Assembly (NCBI GenBank): GCA_037176905.1
Contig: JBBBWG010005446.1
Span: 1-64,000, forward strand
Source of the DNA: Azolla pinnata
Lineage: Eukaryota; Streptophyta; Polypodiopsida; Salviniales; Salviniaceae
Direction: 5' to 3'
DNA: 64,000 bases
Positions 25,261 through 37,148 of the stretch are shown here, one piece after another. How positions within the stretch are numbered: the stretch's first letter is position 1; each line of letters begins with the position of its first letter. The position numbers and the translations under genes were made by a program. The notes below the pieces were generated by a model, which was given only the letters and a program-made list of their open reading frames with translations, ran no database searches and was not told the origin of the DNA.

Positions 25261-28039
25261 TCCCACTCTCATCTAATATGACTTCGTTGGCAAACTCGCA
25301 CAAGCTCGTCTAACTTCCACTCTCATCTAATACCAAACTGAAAGATCTCGTAAACATGATCCTTGCTTGATGCTTGTCGCTTCTCATATCTCCCGTGTTG
25401 CATCGACATCAATAAATACGATGAAGTAAATGTTTACATTATCATTGTGATGTGGAACAGTGCACTACATGTCCAGGTTGCACAAAATCCCTTTTTTGAA
25501 TGTCAAGTGCCCAATCTATTAGTAGCAATTACCTCCAGTTCACTAGTAGAAGCCCTCAATTCCAGATTTTCTGAAAAAACCCTAATCTAGGGCCCACCCT
25601 CATAAACTGTGAACCTAATCTAGAACAAATGATACCAAAATTCAGAACGCTAAAATCCCCTATTATCATGAACCCTAAATCACAAATCTCATAAAGCCTT
25701 AATCCCGAAAAATTCCATTCCCGCATATCATATGCTCTCCTGATTTGGAGAATGAATATAATAATTCCTTTTAATAAGAAAACTTTGGATCACCTTGTGT
25801 TCAATGTATTTCAATCACAAACTTGAAATTGAAAAACATTCACATTCTTTGGAGCCTCAGGGTCTTACCTTGACTTTCACGCATTCTTGCTGAGTTACGC
25901 GACAATGGGTTCGATGTTCTTCACCTTGCCATATCTACGCTCTTGTTCTTAGCAACCTGTGTCACTCACACTAGTGTCCAGAGCTCGATGATTTGAACCA
26001 GCCTCAGCTAGGAACGGACAAGTCAAAAAGGGTGCTTGATTCCCCGCATTTCGTGATCTCTGTCTACGCCAGATCTGGCTCTCTCTTCTTCTTGTCTCTT
26101 CTTCATCAATGCTTCTCATTCCAGCTATTTCCTATTGCCTTGCTATGTCTTCTCTTTGCATCCCTTCCCTTTTTGTTTTTCCGTCGCTAAAGACCCCATC
26201 TTCTTCCCTAATTGTGGATTGTTCGATTTCTTCTTCTTTTATGCTTCATCTTGTATCTTCCGACATGCTCTGACGGAGTCTCGTGCGCTTGATACTTGGT
26301 CATATCGATCTAGGACTCGGGCCTTGTCAGCCCAAACAGTAGTTGCATCATCTCTCGATCTTGGCAGCAAACGAGGCTCAGGTGCATCTTTTCGCCATGA
26401 CAGGCACATCCTCATTGTAAACATCAACACATTCCACACATCTCAATGTTCTCTTTGTTTGCTGATTTTCCTGTTTCTTTTCTTTGATTAGTCAATCGGA
26501 GCTAATTCTAGCGGTTACATATATCTCTCTACTGGAGCTAATTCTAGCAGTTACATAGATCTCTCCACCTGAGCTAATTCTACTTGTTTTTCTGAATTCT
26601 TTAAGGAAAACCTACAAGAAGCTAGCTCATGAGAGCCTCAATCTAGCCAATCCCTAGCATTCTTGTGCCCTTCCTTTACATAGAAGCTTCCACTCCTCTT
26701 TCTTAATCATTGATCCAAGGAAGAAGAGAGAATGGATAGTTGAGAGAGGGGTTAGATCACTCATTAAATAGGTGTACAAGAAAGTAAATAAATTGACTTA
26801 TCTATTTTATGCATCCCAAGAGCTATTATTTACATGCTAGGAAGATTAACAATGGGTTCTACCCCTTTCAAATACTTGTGTTTTATTTTATCTTGAATTA
26901 TTTTACAGTTCAATTATAAAATCCCATGGTTTCCATATAGATAATAAATTAATATGTAAGTAATTTTAAGATTTTTAAACTTTTTTTGTTAAATCTTAAT
27001 GCTAATGTTTTCATTTGTGTTTATAAACTCCTACTTTTTTCTGTTGATCTAAATGGTAAAAGAAAGTATGATAAGTGCTAACTTAGACATTTTTATTTCA
27101 CTTGATATTAACATACTCAATAAATTATATGCAACTCAAAATCATTGTCTTATTTTTATAATAGTATTTTATTTATGCATGTTAAAAGAGTTAAAAGAAA
27201 TTACATTTAATATTATAATAATATTATCGAATAATTCATATAAAAACTAGTCAACTATTCAAAAGTAAAAATATTTTAATTTTGATTTTGACTTTAACTT
27301 TATTATAATATAAAAGTGATTATTTAACTTTTAAATCTTATTCTATCAAAATTTATAGGTAGGAAATCCTTCCCATAAATGACCTATTGGATATTCATAT
27401 CGTTCATACCGAAGACAATGTTGAAAATTAAATTATGGTAAAGCAAGACATATGAATCCTTAAATTAAACACTAAGAATACAATCATTCTCATATGATTA
27501 TTAATATACAATTATATAAGGATAACTAGTTAGGTCTAGTTATTTACAAATATATTTATATAATTATTACAAAATATTTATATTGTTTTTATATATATTT
27601 TTTCTACTAGTCACGTCAAATGACATTCTAGCTAAATTTAACATGACGATGATATGTACTTTGATGTGATTTTTACCCCCTATTTCACATGTACTTAATG
27701 TCAATTTGACTGCTTTAATTTGTGTCAAGGTTGCATCACTTACATGAAATCATAAAAGTATTTATGTTATTAATGCGTTGTTTCACACAAATTTTGATTT
27801 TTTTTATTGGTCATATCAAACGACATTCTATTTATTTTGACATGACTATGATGTGTATTTTGATATGATTTTTACCCCTTGTTTCACACATAGTTTAGGG
27901 TTTAGGGTCAAGGTTATATCAAGTACATGTAATTATAATCCCATGAAAATTCATGTCGAATAAATGTCACAAGCACACCAATCACAAATTACGATGGAGT
28001 AGAATGACGGGGCTATGGACAATGAGGCTAAGAGCATGG
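25261..28039. other. AT-rich intergenic DNA with short tandem duplications
   Basis: 26499-26585 holds a ~37-bp unit (gagctaattctag...ttacata) about 2.3 times. A diverged ~205-bp tandem duplication covers about 27603-27745 and 27808-27945 (shared blocks: tcaaa(t/c)gacattcta, tgatttttacccc, atttcacac). No gene was seen. Confidence 0.5.
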
Positions 28040-28565
28040 AATTGAAAGTGACAAGAGTAGGAACTCTAAAAACTTAGGAAGTTAGAAAAAATTCGAGACC
28101 ATAAAAATAGAGATTAAAATCATAAGGATAATATAAAAGGAAGTACAAAGACTAGATTGACATGTTAGTGATTGGCATTGAATCCCTTAACAAGAATCAA
28201 GAAAGTTATAAGTATTTATAGTGTATTTTTATTAATATATTCACAATACAATCATATAAGATATATAATTCGTGGATATTAAACTTGAAATGTCATGTTT
28301 AATCATCTTCATATGACCACATATATCTTTGGAAAGTTCTAAGCTAGAATATTTTTATGAATATACTAATGTATTAGCTCAACTCGTACTATAAATATTT
28401 GTAACTTCTTTGATCCTTATCAAAGGATTTAACGCCAATCACTTACATAACAATCTAATATTTTTGTTTCATCCTATCTTGTCTCCTTAATCTTCATCTC
28501 TATATTTTAATGCTCTTGTGTCATTCTTAGCTTATTGAGTTCCCAACCTTGTCATCCAAGCTTAA
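28040..28565. repeat. Long inverted (foldback) repeat
   Basis: The left arm (about 28090-28222) and right arm (about 28388-28525) are reverse complements at roughly 80 percent. Matching blocks include agtgattggc(a/g)tt(g/a)aatcc and a tatttatagt block at the loop side. The ~165-bp loop is AT-rich. It could be a foldback MITE, but no target duplication was located. A transcript would form a long hairpin. Confidence 0.65.
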
Positions 28566-29029
28566 TCATAGTCCACAATTTGTGTAAAATTTTACATCAA
28601 ACTTGTTTAAAAAACACTTCAATTGTGGGGCAAACTCACATCAAATAATTCAACAAACTTGTGTCAAACTTTGCATCAACTACACGTCAAATTTTTAACA
28701 CAGAGTTTAACACAACCAACAAATTGTTATTATTAAATATTTTGACGTTTTGTAAATATTATATTTAAAATTATTTTTTATATTATAAAACGTACATTAA
28801 ATACTAAAACATAATTTTTTATGATTTAAAATGTGAAATTCACATTTTAAAAAATTTCTTATTATTAATGAGAAGTTATACATCTTTTGCATCTTCATCT
28901 TAGCTAAAGAGCTAAGAACTCAAAAGATTAATTAAAAGTTTAAGCGTTTACTATTTATTTATAGTAGATGGTTTTATGAGGCTATTCATATAAAGATATT
29001 TTCACCTCTTGTTTATATATCTCTGCCTA

Positions 29030-29320
29030 TACATATTTATCTGTTTATATATTCATGCATGTATGTACACATGCATATTTCATGCATGTATTCAATGCCT
29101 AGAAATTATATCATATTTATGATGATGTGTGTATGTATGTACCAATGTACGCATAGACTTACATATTCACATGTGCATGTGTGCACGTATGTTGCATGAA
29201 TGTGTAAGCATTATATGCATATTCGTGTATGTATATATGAGCATTGCATGCATGCATGCATGCATGTATGTGTTGCATGTCTATATGTACATATTCACGT
29301 GTGTATGTGTATGTTCGATA
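29030..29320. repeat. CATG/TATG alternating tract
   Basis: Repeated atgtatgt, catgcatg and gtgtatg words. It is very like the tracts at 22.74-23.11 kb and 32.65-33.35 kb. Confidence 0.7.
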
Positions 29321-29529
29321 AATGTACATGTATTTTTTATTTTTTTATTTTTGTCCAAAAGAAATATCCTTCCATCAGTTATCAAAGTAATAGCAATAAA
29401 GCTTTAAAAATTATATCAGATATGTATCTTTCAAAAAATCTCAACAAATTTTAGGAAGTGGTTGAGATAAATAAATGTATAAATGATTAGTAGAAATATT
29501 GATTTAATTATTGCATAAACTTAGTATAA

Positions 29530-29800
29530 TCTGCCAATTCATCCACAATCAAAGAAACATCGTTTACAGGTTGCGTATCGAACCTTACAATACCTCAAAG
29601 GCAATATTGGGAAAGGCATTCTTTCTGGGACAGGTGCAAGACGTAACATAGAAGCATACATAGATACACACTACAAAAGACAAATTGTTGATTAGAGATC
29701 AGCATCTTCTTATCATGTTTTTATCGAGAATGAAGAAGCGTGATGTGGTAACAAGGTCAGGTGTTTAAGCTTACTAACAGTTGGGCAATGCGAGTTCCTA
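29530..29800 (+). mobile_element. Ty1/copia RT-RNase H remnant (fossil, broken)
   Basis: The plus strand resembles the copia region that joins reverse transcriptase to RNase H: a YLKGNIGKG-like element, then a region in the position of the EAYxDADxA and DRRSxSxYxxF motifs. No LTR, integrase or gag was found beside it. It is broken with several breaks and looks old. Confidence 0.6.
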
Positions 29801-32100
29801 TAGCTTTAAAAGATTATGATCCCATATTTGAAGATCAAATGGAAAGGACCTTTGTTGTGATACGACAACAAATCTGTTTACAATGGAAATGTTTGCCTTG
29901 GACTCATGATCCCAGTTTGGTTTATGGACAATCGATGTGTTGTTCATAAACTCGGACCAACTTGTCACCCTACAACACCATACTCCCCAAGTTGAGGAGA
30001 AGGAAGAAAATCGTAGACATTGGATCTGTTGTCGCTCAATTCTCGTACGTATTATATTGCAGCGCATGCTTGCGGCTTTGGACTCTCATTGCATGGATTT
30101 ACCGATGAACATCTCAACATTGAGTACACGTATCTTGTTGATGGAGTTTGGCTTTGTTGATCGGCTGTCCGATGGAGCGCCGAACGCTCCAAGCCCCAAA
30201 TTTAGATAGATTGCATCATCGATGCACTCGCTTAGCAACGAGATTGGATTCTCATCGAATGGTGCATGTTTCCGGTTTCCGGCGCCATTTCCAATACTGA
30301 GAAGAGAGACTATGTATTGTGGCGTCGTGAAGGATCTCTCTGGCGCTGTCTCTAGCGACTCTGACAGAAGGGTTCCCCACATGCGCCCCCGTGACAGGTC
30401 TAAAGGTTTCGGGCGATTACTGAATGGTTGTGATCCCGATGTTCATTTTTTGTATCGATGCGCTCAACAGATGTAAATCGATAGATCCTTTGGTGCTTTG
30501 ATGTTTTCTTTTTCTATCTTAGAAGAAGCACGTAGAATAATGGAAGGCTCAATTATACTAACTTGACCCTAGAGACATTTATCATAAGGATTAACAGCTT
30601 TCAAACGCTTGACAATACGCACAATTCCACACCTAGAAAAGGCTTACAGTAAGCCAAAAAACGATCGTGTGCTCGGATCGCATTCGAAGCTTTGTACCAA
30701 GACAGCAACATGTCGTTCTTGCGAGGGCGATTTTCTTTTTCTTTTAAAGTCGGTGCATCAACGTTGGATTTGATCGTCGAGTCAAAAAAAAAAACAAAAA
30801 TCTTTGGGCAGGGGGCCACGACAAAGATCGGGAAGCGTGTAGCGTGCACATGGGAAGGTCCGCACTAGAATAATATGAGAGGGAGTCATAAAAAATGCAA
30901 GCTAGAAATGGCTTGGATCCTCCATTCTTACATGTAATGCGCCGTCGGCGAGCGGTGGATGATATATATAGTAGTCGCAAACTTGGAGGTTTGCCGATTG
31001 TGGTGGTAAGGAGAACATGGCGGGCATGTCATGTCGGTCTTGCGTTTCGCGGAGAATCGGATCAGCATTAAAGTCGGGGAGAGGAGGAGTTGACTTCGCG
31101 ATCCTCAAAACTAGCTGAGCTTGCTAGATCATGGCAAAGGAGCGGCACTTTCGGGAGCGAGACACAGACTGTTTTGGCCCACCAACGATCCAAGCCGTTG
31201 CATGCACGTAATGAAGGATTGGGGTGGGAAAATAAAGGGCCTCGACGATCTTTTTTAGTTAGCTCGAAGAAAAGGAACCGATCTTAACTAGCTAGCAGGA
31301 ACTGCGGCCGATGTCTGGTGCTCGTATCTGTGTTGTGATCAGAGACAACGTCGAGCTCCCAGACTGACATGTCTGTGGGGTTCGAGCTAGGCTTGTCGAC
31401 CATCGTATTATTGCTCGTATTGCTTGTGATGAGCTTTTACCGGAACGTTTGGCCTTGATGCGCTCAGAGCAAGGGAAGCAGGGGACCCAGATCGATGAAT
31501 CGATCGTACCGATTCATGTCCTAGCGAGTGATCGATATGAACCAATTCGCGATCGATCCATCGATCCATCCATCCATCCATATCGTTTGTGACCAATGAT
31601 TCAAAGTGTGGATTAGAAACAGAGGGATCCGTGTCGCTATCTGAGTCCTCCTCCGATCGATCGATCGATGGCTTGCAAGCTCGACGTTGTAAAAAAAAAA
31701 TAAAGAGAAAGGGGCACCAAGATCTAAGGGAGTGGCTTTCTTCGACGCGTCAACGATTTTACATGTTCGACAGCTCCGGCTCGCCCCCAATCAACGCCGC
31801 CAGTTTAGTATAATCCGATGGCATGATCTCCATCTCAGACATGGATTCGCGACAATATACACATACGCACGCATGCATGCATGCAATGCATGCATCATGT
31901 GTGTGTTTATATGTATGCATGTGGTGGGTGCAAGATAACTGCATGTGTGCTTGTGTGCATCATCCATCTATAAGTAAGGGGGGGTTCCTGAGCTGTTGGC
32001 ATTATTCATAAATTGGTCACTAAGCTCCATTTGCAGCCCTCGATCGATTCGGGGTAACCTGCACCACCGTAGAGATCGGGCACCGATTATTAATCGGAAG
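29801..32100. other. Intergenic DNA upstream of the pectate lyase
   Basis: No gene was recognised. GATC and CATCCATC microsatellite patches occur at 31490-31580 and 31655-31670, and a catgcatg tract at 31865-31925. A TATAAGTA at about 31970 is a possible TATA element 130 bp before the lyase start. Confidence 0.4.
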
Positions 32101-32264
32101 ATGGCCGATCGTACTATTGTGCAGGTTACCTGTGCTTCATCTCTGATCCTGATCAGCATTATGTTGCTGATGATGAATGTGGCCTCGTCGATCGCTCGTG
32201 CCCAGCCCTTCAACAGGTATGAATTCTCCGATCTTCTCGATGAATATCGTTACAATCAAGCACT

Positions 32265-32313
<49 letters not shown>

Positions 32314-35300
32314 CCCCCCCCATGCTTCAATAATCGTGGTACTGCGATTCATTCGATTGTTGCCGAGAGCGCAGCCAGAGAGAGGTCAGAGAGGATCGAT
32401 CAATTTTGTGCAGCATTCTGCTGTAAAATGAATCATCATTTCATGATCATGAGCTTAAATTAATCATCGTTCATATTAGAGAGCTTAATTAATGTATGCC
32501 GGGAGGATAATCGAGGTTGATTAGAGGAAAATTGATAACAATGTTGTTTTGTATCATAGAACTGAAACGTAATGTACCCGATTGGCAAATGTTTTTATTT
32601 AATACTAAAGAGTGGATCTAAAATATGTATAAAAAGAAAGTATGATCCAATCGATAAACGCTTGCAGCTAATTGATGAAATGCATGCATGCATGCATGTG
32701 TAGTGTACGTGGGTCGTAATGGATGGGTTGATGCATGGATCTATCGATTTGGGCAGATGATTGGACATTGTATGAATGGATGTATCAATGGGTGTATGAA
32801 TGTATCCTTTGTCGACGTATGAATGAGTGTATCTAAATGTATTGATGTGGATGTATGTTAGGGTGCACGAATGCATCTATATGAATGTTCATATCTATCT
32901 ATGTGTCAGAGTGGATGGCAAATGTATCTATGTAGACGTATGAATGAACGTATCGATGGGTGTATAAATGTATGTACATTTTATGCGAATGAATGAATGT
33001 ATGTGGATGGATGGGGTGGATGCATGAATGTGTCGATGTGGGATGTATGTATCTGCGCAAACGTATGTATCTATGTGAGTGGATGGGTGGATGCATGAAT
33101 GGATGCATCGGTGTGAAGGTAGGAATGTATCTATGTGGGTGGATGGGTGAAGAAGGTATGAATGTATCTTTGTGGATGTATGAAAACATCGATATTGTGG
33201 ATGCACAGATCTATGTGAACGAATATATCGATGTGGGTAGATGGGTGGATGTATGAAATATGTAGCGATAGCTGCGCCACTCGCATGCATGCATGCATAC
33301 TTGCATAGGCTGTGAAATGCTGCTAGGCCATCCACAATCATGCATGCATGTATCATGCATTTACTTTTTTTTTTCTTCCCAGAATTTATCCTGTTGTTAG
33401 TTATAAAGACAATGCCAAATGGCTACGATAACCCAAATGGGGAATTCAATATACATTGCATGTAACTACTATTACTACTACTACACATGTGAAAAAAGTC
33501 ACCTAGGAGGAGTAAAATTCCAAGTAAATGCGTCATGCATTTACTTTTTTTTTTCTCTCCCAAAATTTTGATCATGTCATTAGTTATATAAACAATGTCA
33601 AATGACTACAATAACCCAAATGGGAAATTCATATATATACTGCATGTAACTACTAATAGGGATAGAGGTGAAAAAAGCCACCCAGGAGGAGTAAAATTCC
33701 ACATAACAAAGTAAATGTGTCATGCATTTACTTTTTTTTTTCTCTCCCAAAATTTTGATCATGTCATTAGTTATATAAACAATGTCAAATGACTANNNNN
33801 NNNNNNNNNNNNNNNNNNNNNNNNNNNNNNNNNNNNNNNNNNNNNNNNNNNNNNNNNNNNNNNNNNNNNNNNNNNNNNNNNNNNNNNNNNNNNNNCAATA
33901 AACCAAATGGGAAATTCATATATATACTGCATGTAACTACTAATAGGGATAGAGGTGAAAAAAGCCACCCAAGAGGAGGAGTAAAATTCCACATAACAAA
34001 GTAAATGTGTCATGCATTTACTTTTTTTTTTTCTCTCCCAAAATTTTGACCATGTCATTAGTTATAAACAATGTCAAATGGCTACAATAACCCAAATGGA
34101 AAATTCATATACATACTACTTGCATGTAACTACTACTAGCTAGGGATAGAGGTGGAGAAAGCCACCCAGAGGAGGAGTAAAATTCCACATAACAATATTA
34201 TTACGGAATGAGAACGGTACCGCCGTTTATAAAACATGTACGGCGTACTTCCACGAGGCAATATTATCGAGGACGACGAAACAAATGGGGAATGGTACGG
34301 CTGCTTATAAGAGAGCATATTACACGTGCTGAATGGCCGGAAATGTTATCGCATCGCGCATTTACGATCAGCGCTAACTCCCAGTGGACATGGTTGGCGG
34401 GCAGCAGCTCGGCGGCGGATCTGGAGCACGAGGGCGAGGGCGCGATCGGGCGCGACGTGGCGCGGATGCTGGCGGAGCTGACGGCGGCCGGATCGTCGTC
34501 GTCGTCGTCGGGTCTGAACGCGATCGACGCGTGCTGGCGATCGGACCGCGGCTGGGCGTCGAACCGGAAGAGGCTCGCGGACTGCGCGATCGGCTTCGGC
34601 GGCGGAACCACGGGCGGGAAGGCCGGGAATTACTACGCGGTGACCGACGCGGGCGACGACGCGACGGACCCGGCGCCGGGGACCCTGCGCTACGGCGCGA
34701 TCCAGGAGGCGCCGCTGTGGATCTACTTCGCGCGCTCGATGACGATCGTGCTCGCGAACGAGCTCATCATCACGAGCGACAAGACGATCGACGGCCGCGG
34801 CGCGCGCGTCGAGATCGCCTACGGCCCGTGCCTCACGATCCAGGGCGTGTCCAACGTGATCGTCCACGGGCTCAGCATCCACCACTGCAAGCCCGGGAAG
34901 CCCGGCCGCGTGCGCAGCTCCGTTTCGCACGTCGGCTTCCGCCGCGGCTCCGACGGCGACGCCGTCAGCGTCCTCGCGTCCCGCAACGTTTGGATCGACC
35001 ACAACGCGTTCGCGGCGTGCGACGACGGGCTCGTCGACGTCATCCGCGCGTCCACCGCCGTCACCATCTCCAACAACTACTTCGCGTACCACGACAAGGT
35101 CATGCTCCTCGGCGCGAGCGACGCGTTCGCGGCCGACAAGAACATGAGGGTGTCGATCGTGTTCAACCACTTCGGGCCGGGCCTCGTGAAGCGCATGCCC
35201 AGGCAGGGTTGTTTGTTACTACTGTCTGTTGCTTGGTTGCTCTCTGACTTGTCTGTCTCCTAGGGTCAAGCATCGCCGGAATTCAATCTCCGGAGAAGCT

Positions 35301-36150
35301 GACCTTGTTAAATCGTCCCCGACTCCTTGCGTTCTTTTTTTTTTTTTTACAGGTGCCGCTTCGGCGTCGTCCACATCGCCCACAACAACTACGACGGATG
35401 GAAGGAGTACGCGATCGGCGGCAGCCTCCACCCGACCATCATCAGCGTCGGGAACCGCTTCAACGCGCCGTCCACCAGGAACAAGGAGGTCAGGACCCGG
35501 CATCTTGTAATCTCTTTCTTTGGTTAATGAAAGCTATCTGTGTGTTTGCGTTCGCATTATTTCTTAAACATATATGTACGATGTAGAGATCCGTGATTTA
35601 CGAGTGTAACCATACCCTAGAGCCTATCTATACCGTAATGTTGTCCCTCAGTGTACTATTGCCCCCCAAAAATAGCTGACCATAGTTGACCCTATTATAT
35701 CAAGACTGCAGTATAGAGGCCAATGAATGGTTATGCTCGCGATAAGATCGGTGTTGTACCTCGATGAACTATGGCCCCCCCCCCCTGAAAATAGCTGACC
35801 ATAGCTGACCCTATTCTATGAACACTACGGTACAGAGGCCAATGAATGGTTATGCTCGTGACAAGATCGGGATCGGACCAAGAGTGACTTACTAACCGAT
35901 TGTCGTCCCCTTTTTTTTTGTCTGCCTGATTGAATTTCCACAGGTGACCAAAAGAGAGCGCACGAAGCGGTGGAAGTCGTGGGTCTGGAAGTCGGTGGAC
36001 GACACGTTCCTCAACGGCGCGTTCTTCCGCCAATCCGGCCCCAACGTCGACGTGAGGACATACGGGCTCGGTGCCGCGAGCCAGTTCGCACCATACATGA
36101 CTTCGTCCGCGGGGCCGCTCACTTGCCCGGCAAAGTCCGCGTGCTACTAG
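32101..36150 (+). CDS. Pectate lyase (polysaccharide lyase family 1), secreted
   Basis: Proposed exons 32101-32216, 34405-35202, 35353-35488 and 35944-36150 give 418 residues in phase, a usual length. The enzyme cleaves de-esterified pectin in the cell wall by Ca-dependent beta-elimination. Exon 1 codes a signal peptide (hydrophobic [13 protein letters not shown] core, likely cut after ARA). Exons 2-4 carry the plant hallmarks: AIDx[54 protein letters not shown] with the catalytic Arg region, and KSWVWKS. Exon 1 to exon 2 is inferred from phase: frame read upstream of 34405 has no signal peptide or similarity. The acceptor is gcagcag (NAGNAG), both choices in frame. Intron 2 needs a GC donor (AG|GCAGGG). 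Intron 1 is 2.19 kb, repeat-filled, and holds the assembly gap. Exons 2-4 are certain; exon 1 is about 0.7. Confidence 0.9.
32250..32316. repeat. (GAT)n microsatellite just inside pectate lyase intron 1
   Basis: About 16 GAT units at 32265-32313 followed by a poly-C run. If the intron were retained, the frame would run through it as poly-Asp and stop at 32463. Confidence 0.85.
32650..33345. repeat. Degenerate ATG(A/T)ATGTAT / GGGTGGATG minisatellite in intron 1
   Basis: Blocks of gtggatgggtggatgcatga and tgaatgtatctatgtg alternate for about 0.6 kb with an irregular period near 30-40 bp. Frames on either strand through it are repeat artefacts. Confidence 0.75.
33346..34200. repeat. ~185-bp tandem array interrupted by the assembly gap
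   Basis: The anchor catgcatttactttttttt recurs at 33354, 33534, 33721 and 34011 (spacing 180, 187 and 290 bases). Each unit also holds ttagttat(at)aaacaatgtcaa, aacccaaatgg, aattcatata and gccacccaggaggagtaaaa. Bases 33796-33895 are exactly 100 N. Confidence 0.93.
35640..35880. repeat. ~118-bp tandem duplication in pectate lyase intron 3
   Basis: Two copies (about 35645-35760 and 35763-35880) share aatagctgaccatag(t/c)tgaccc, gaggccaatgaatggttatg and agatcggNNt, including a C-run that differs in length. Confidence 0.88.
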
Positions 36151-36326
36151 ACTTTGCGCTCTGTCCGCATTGGCCCCGGCTCTCTGCACCCTCCCTCTTG
36201 TATTCGTAGAGGCGGTTGGAAGTGGTGCACTATATCTGTATAGTGTGGTTTCTTTGGCCATGGTATTGTACCTCTAATCGGACTCTGGCTCCTGTTGTTT
36301 GTGTATAACCAACCTTCTCTGCAGCG

Positions 36327-36354
36327 AATAAAGCGGAACAAAAAAAAAAAAAAA
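36327..36354 (+). terminator. Candidate poly-A signal of the pectate lyase
   Basis: AATAAA at 36327-36332, 177 bp after the stop codon, followed by a genomic run of 15 A at 36340-36354. Confidence 0.5.
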
Positions 36355-37140
36355 CCAAGCCCATTGCTTGCTTTGATAGATTGCTCGCAGCTCGATTTGG
36401 CCTCGTCACGTTGAATTCCCGATGCCTTGCTAAACTCAAAGACAAACCACTCGACAACTTGACTTTTGCGTGTGATGGCCTCTGTTGGGATTTGGATTTC
36501 GACAACTAGATCTCTTCATCGAGATTTGATCATGCGATTCTGGCACTTTTAAGAGAATCTAGAGAGCTCAAACCTATATATACCCCCCGAGATTGAATCC
36601 CCAAAGTTCTTATATTCGTCCAGCATGAATGATCCATTTTGTGGCACGATAGTTCCTTTGTACATGGCGCAACATCCCCTCGGAAAACCTGTACCTTTTG
36701 TTATTTTCTCGACAAAAGCATGATCTATCCGGGAAGAAAAAAAAGGCGAATAGACCCATGCAACACTCGACGTAGTGGGCTATAAGTTTCAATACGATCG
36801 AGCCCGAATGCCGGATTGTCACGTTTACTATTCACTATCGGGGGGATCTTTTAGAGTTTATAAGGTAATTACAGGAGATCCACAACAGGCATACATACAT
36901 CGTCGCATCGGTTTCTTTCGCTGGTCTGCTTAGATTCGTTTTTCTTCAGGCTTGTCGCGTTTACGTTTCGGATTATTACCCCGGATGTTTTTTGACTCAT
37001 AACTAAGAGAAGCTTCCTGACTTGGAATATATCTGCTTTCTCTTGAGTAGGGGTATTTCTGTGAAAGGGTTTTGGGTAGGGGTATCCAGGGAATTAATTA
37101 ATAAGGGGCATTTCCAGAATTAAAAAAATTAAGTCAATCC
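36355..37140. other. Intergenic DNA between pectate lyase and FES1
   Basis: No gene was recognised. Immediate FES1 promoter elements are listed separately. Confidence 0.45.
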
Positions 37141-37148
37141 ATTTGATG

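Noticed and set aside
32101-32463. Stand-alone small secreted Asp-rich protein
   Set aside because: A strong in-phase donor at 32216 joins the signal peptide to the pectate lyase body. The rest is microsatellite read-through.
32595-33356. Frames rich in HPHRYI-type repeats on the minus strand
   Set aside because: They are translations of the ATG/GGATGG minisatellite in intron 1.
34208-34404. Pectate lyase start at 34208 with an uninterrupted frame
   Set aside because: The 65 extra residues lack a signal peptide and any family similarity, which is needed for a cell-wall enzyme.
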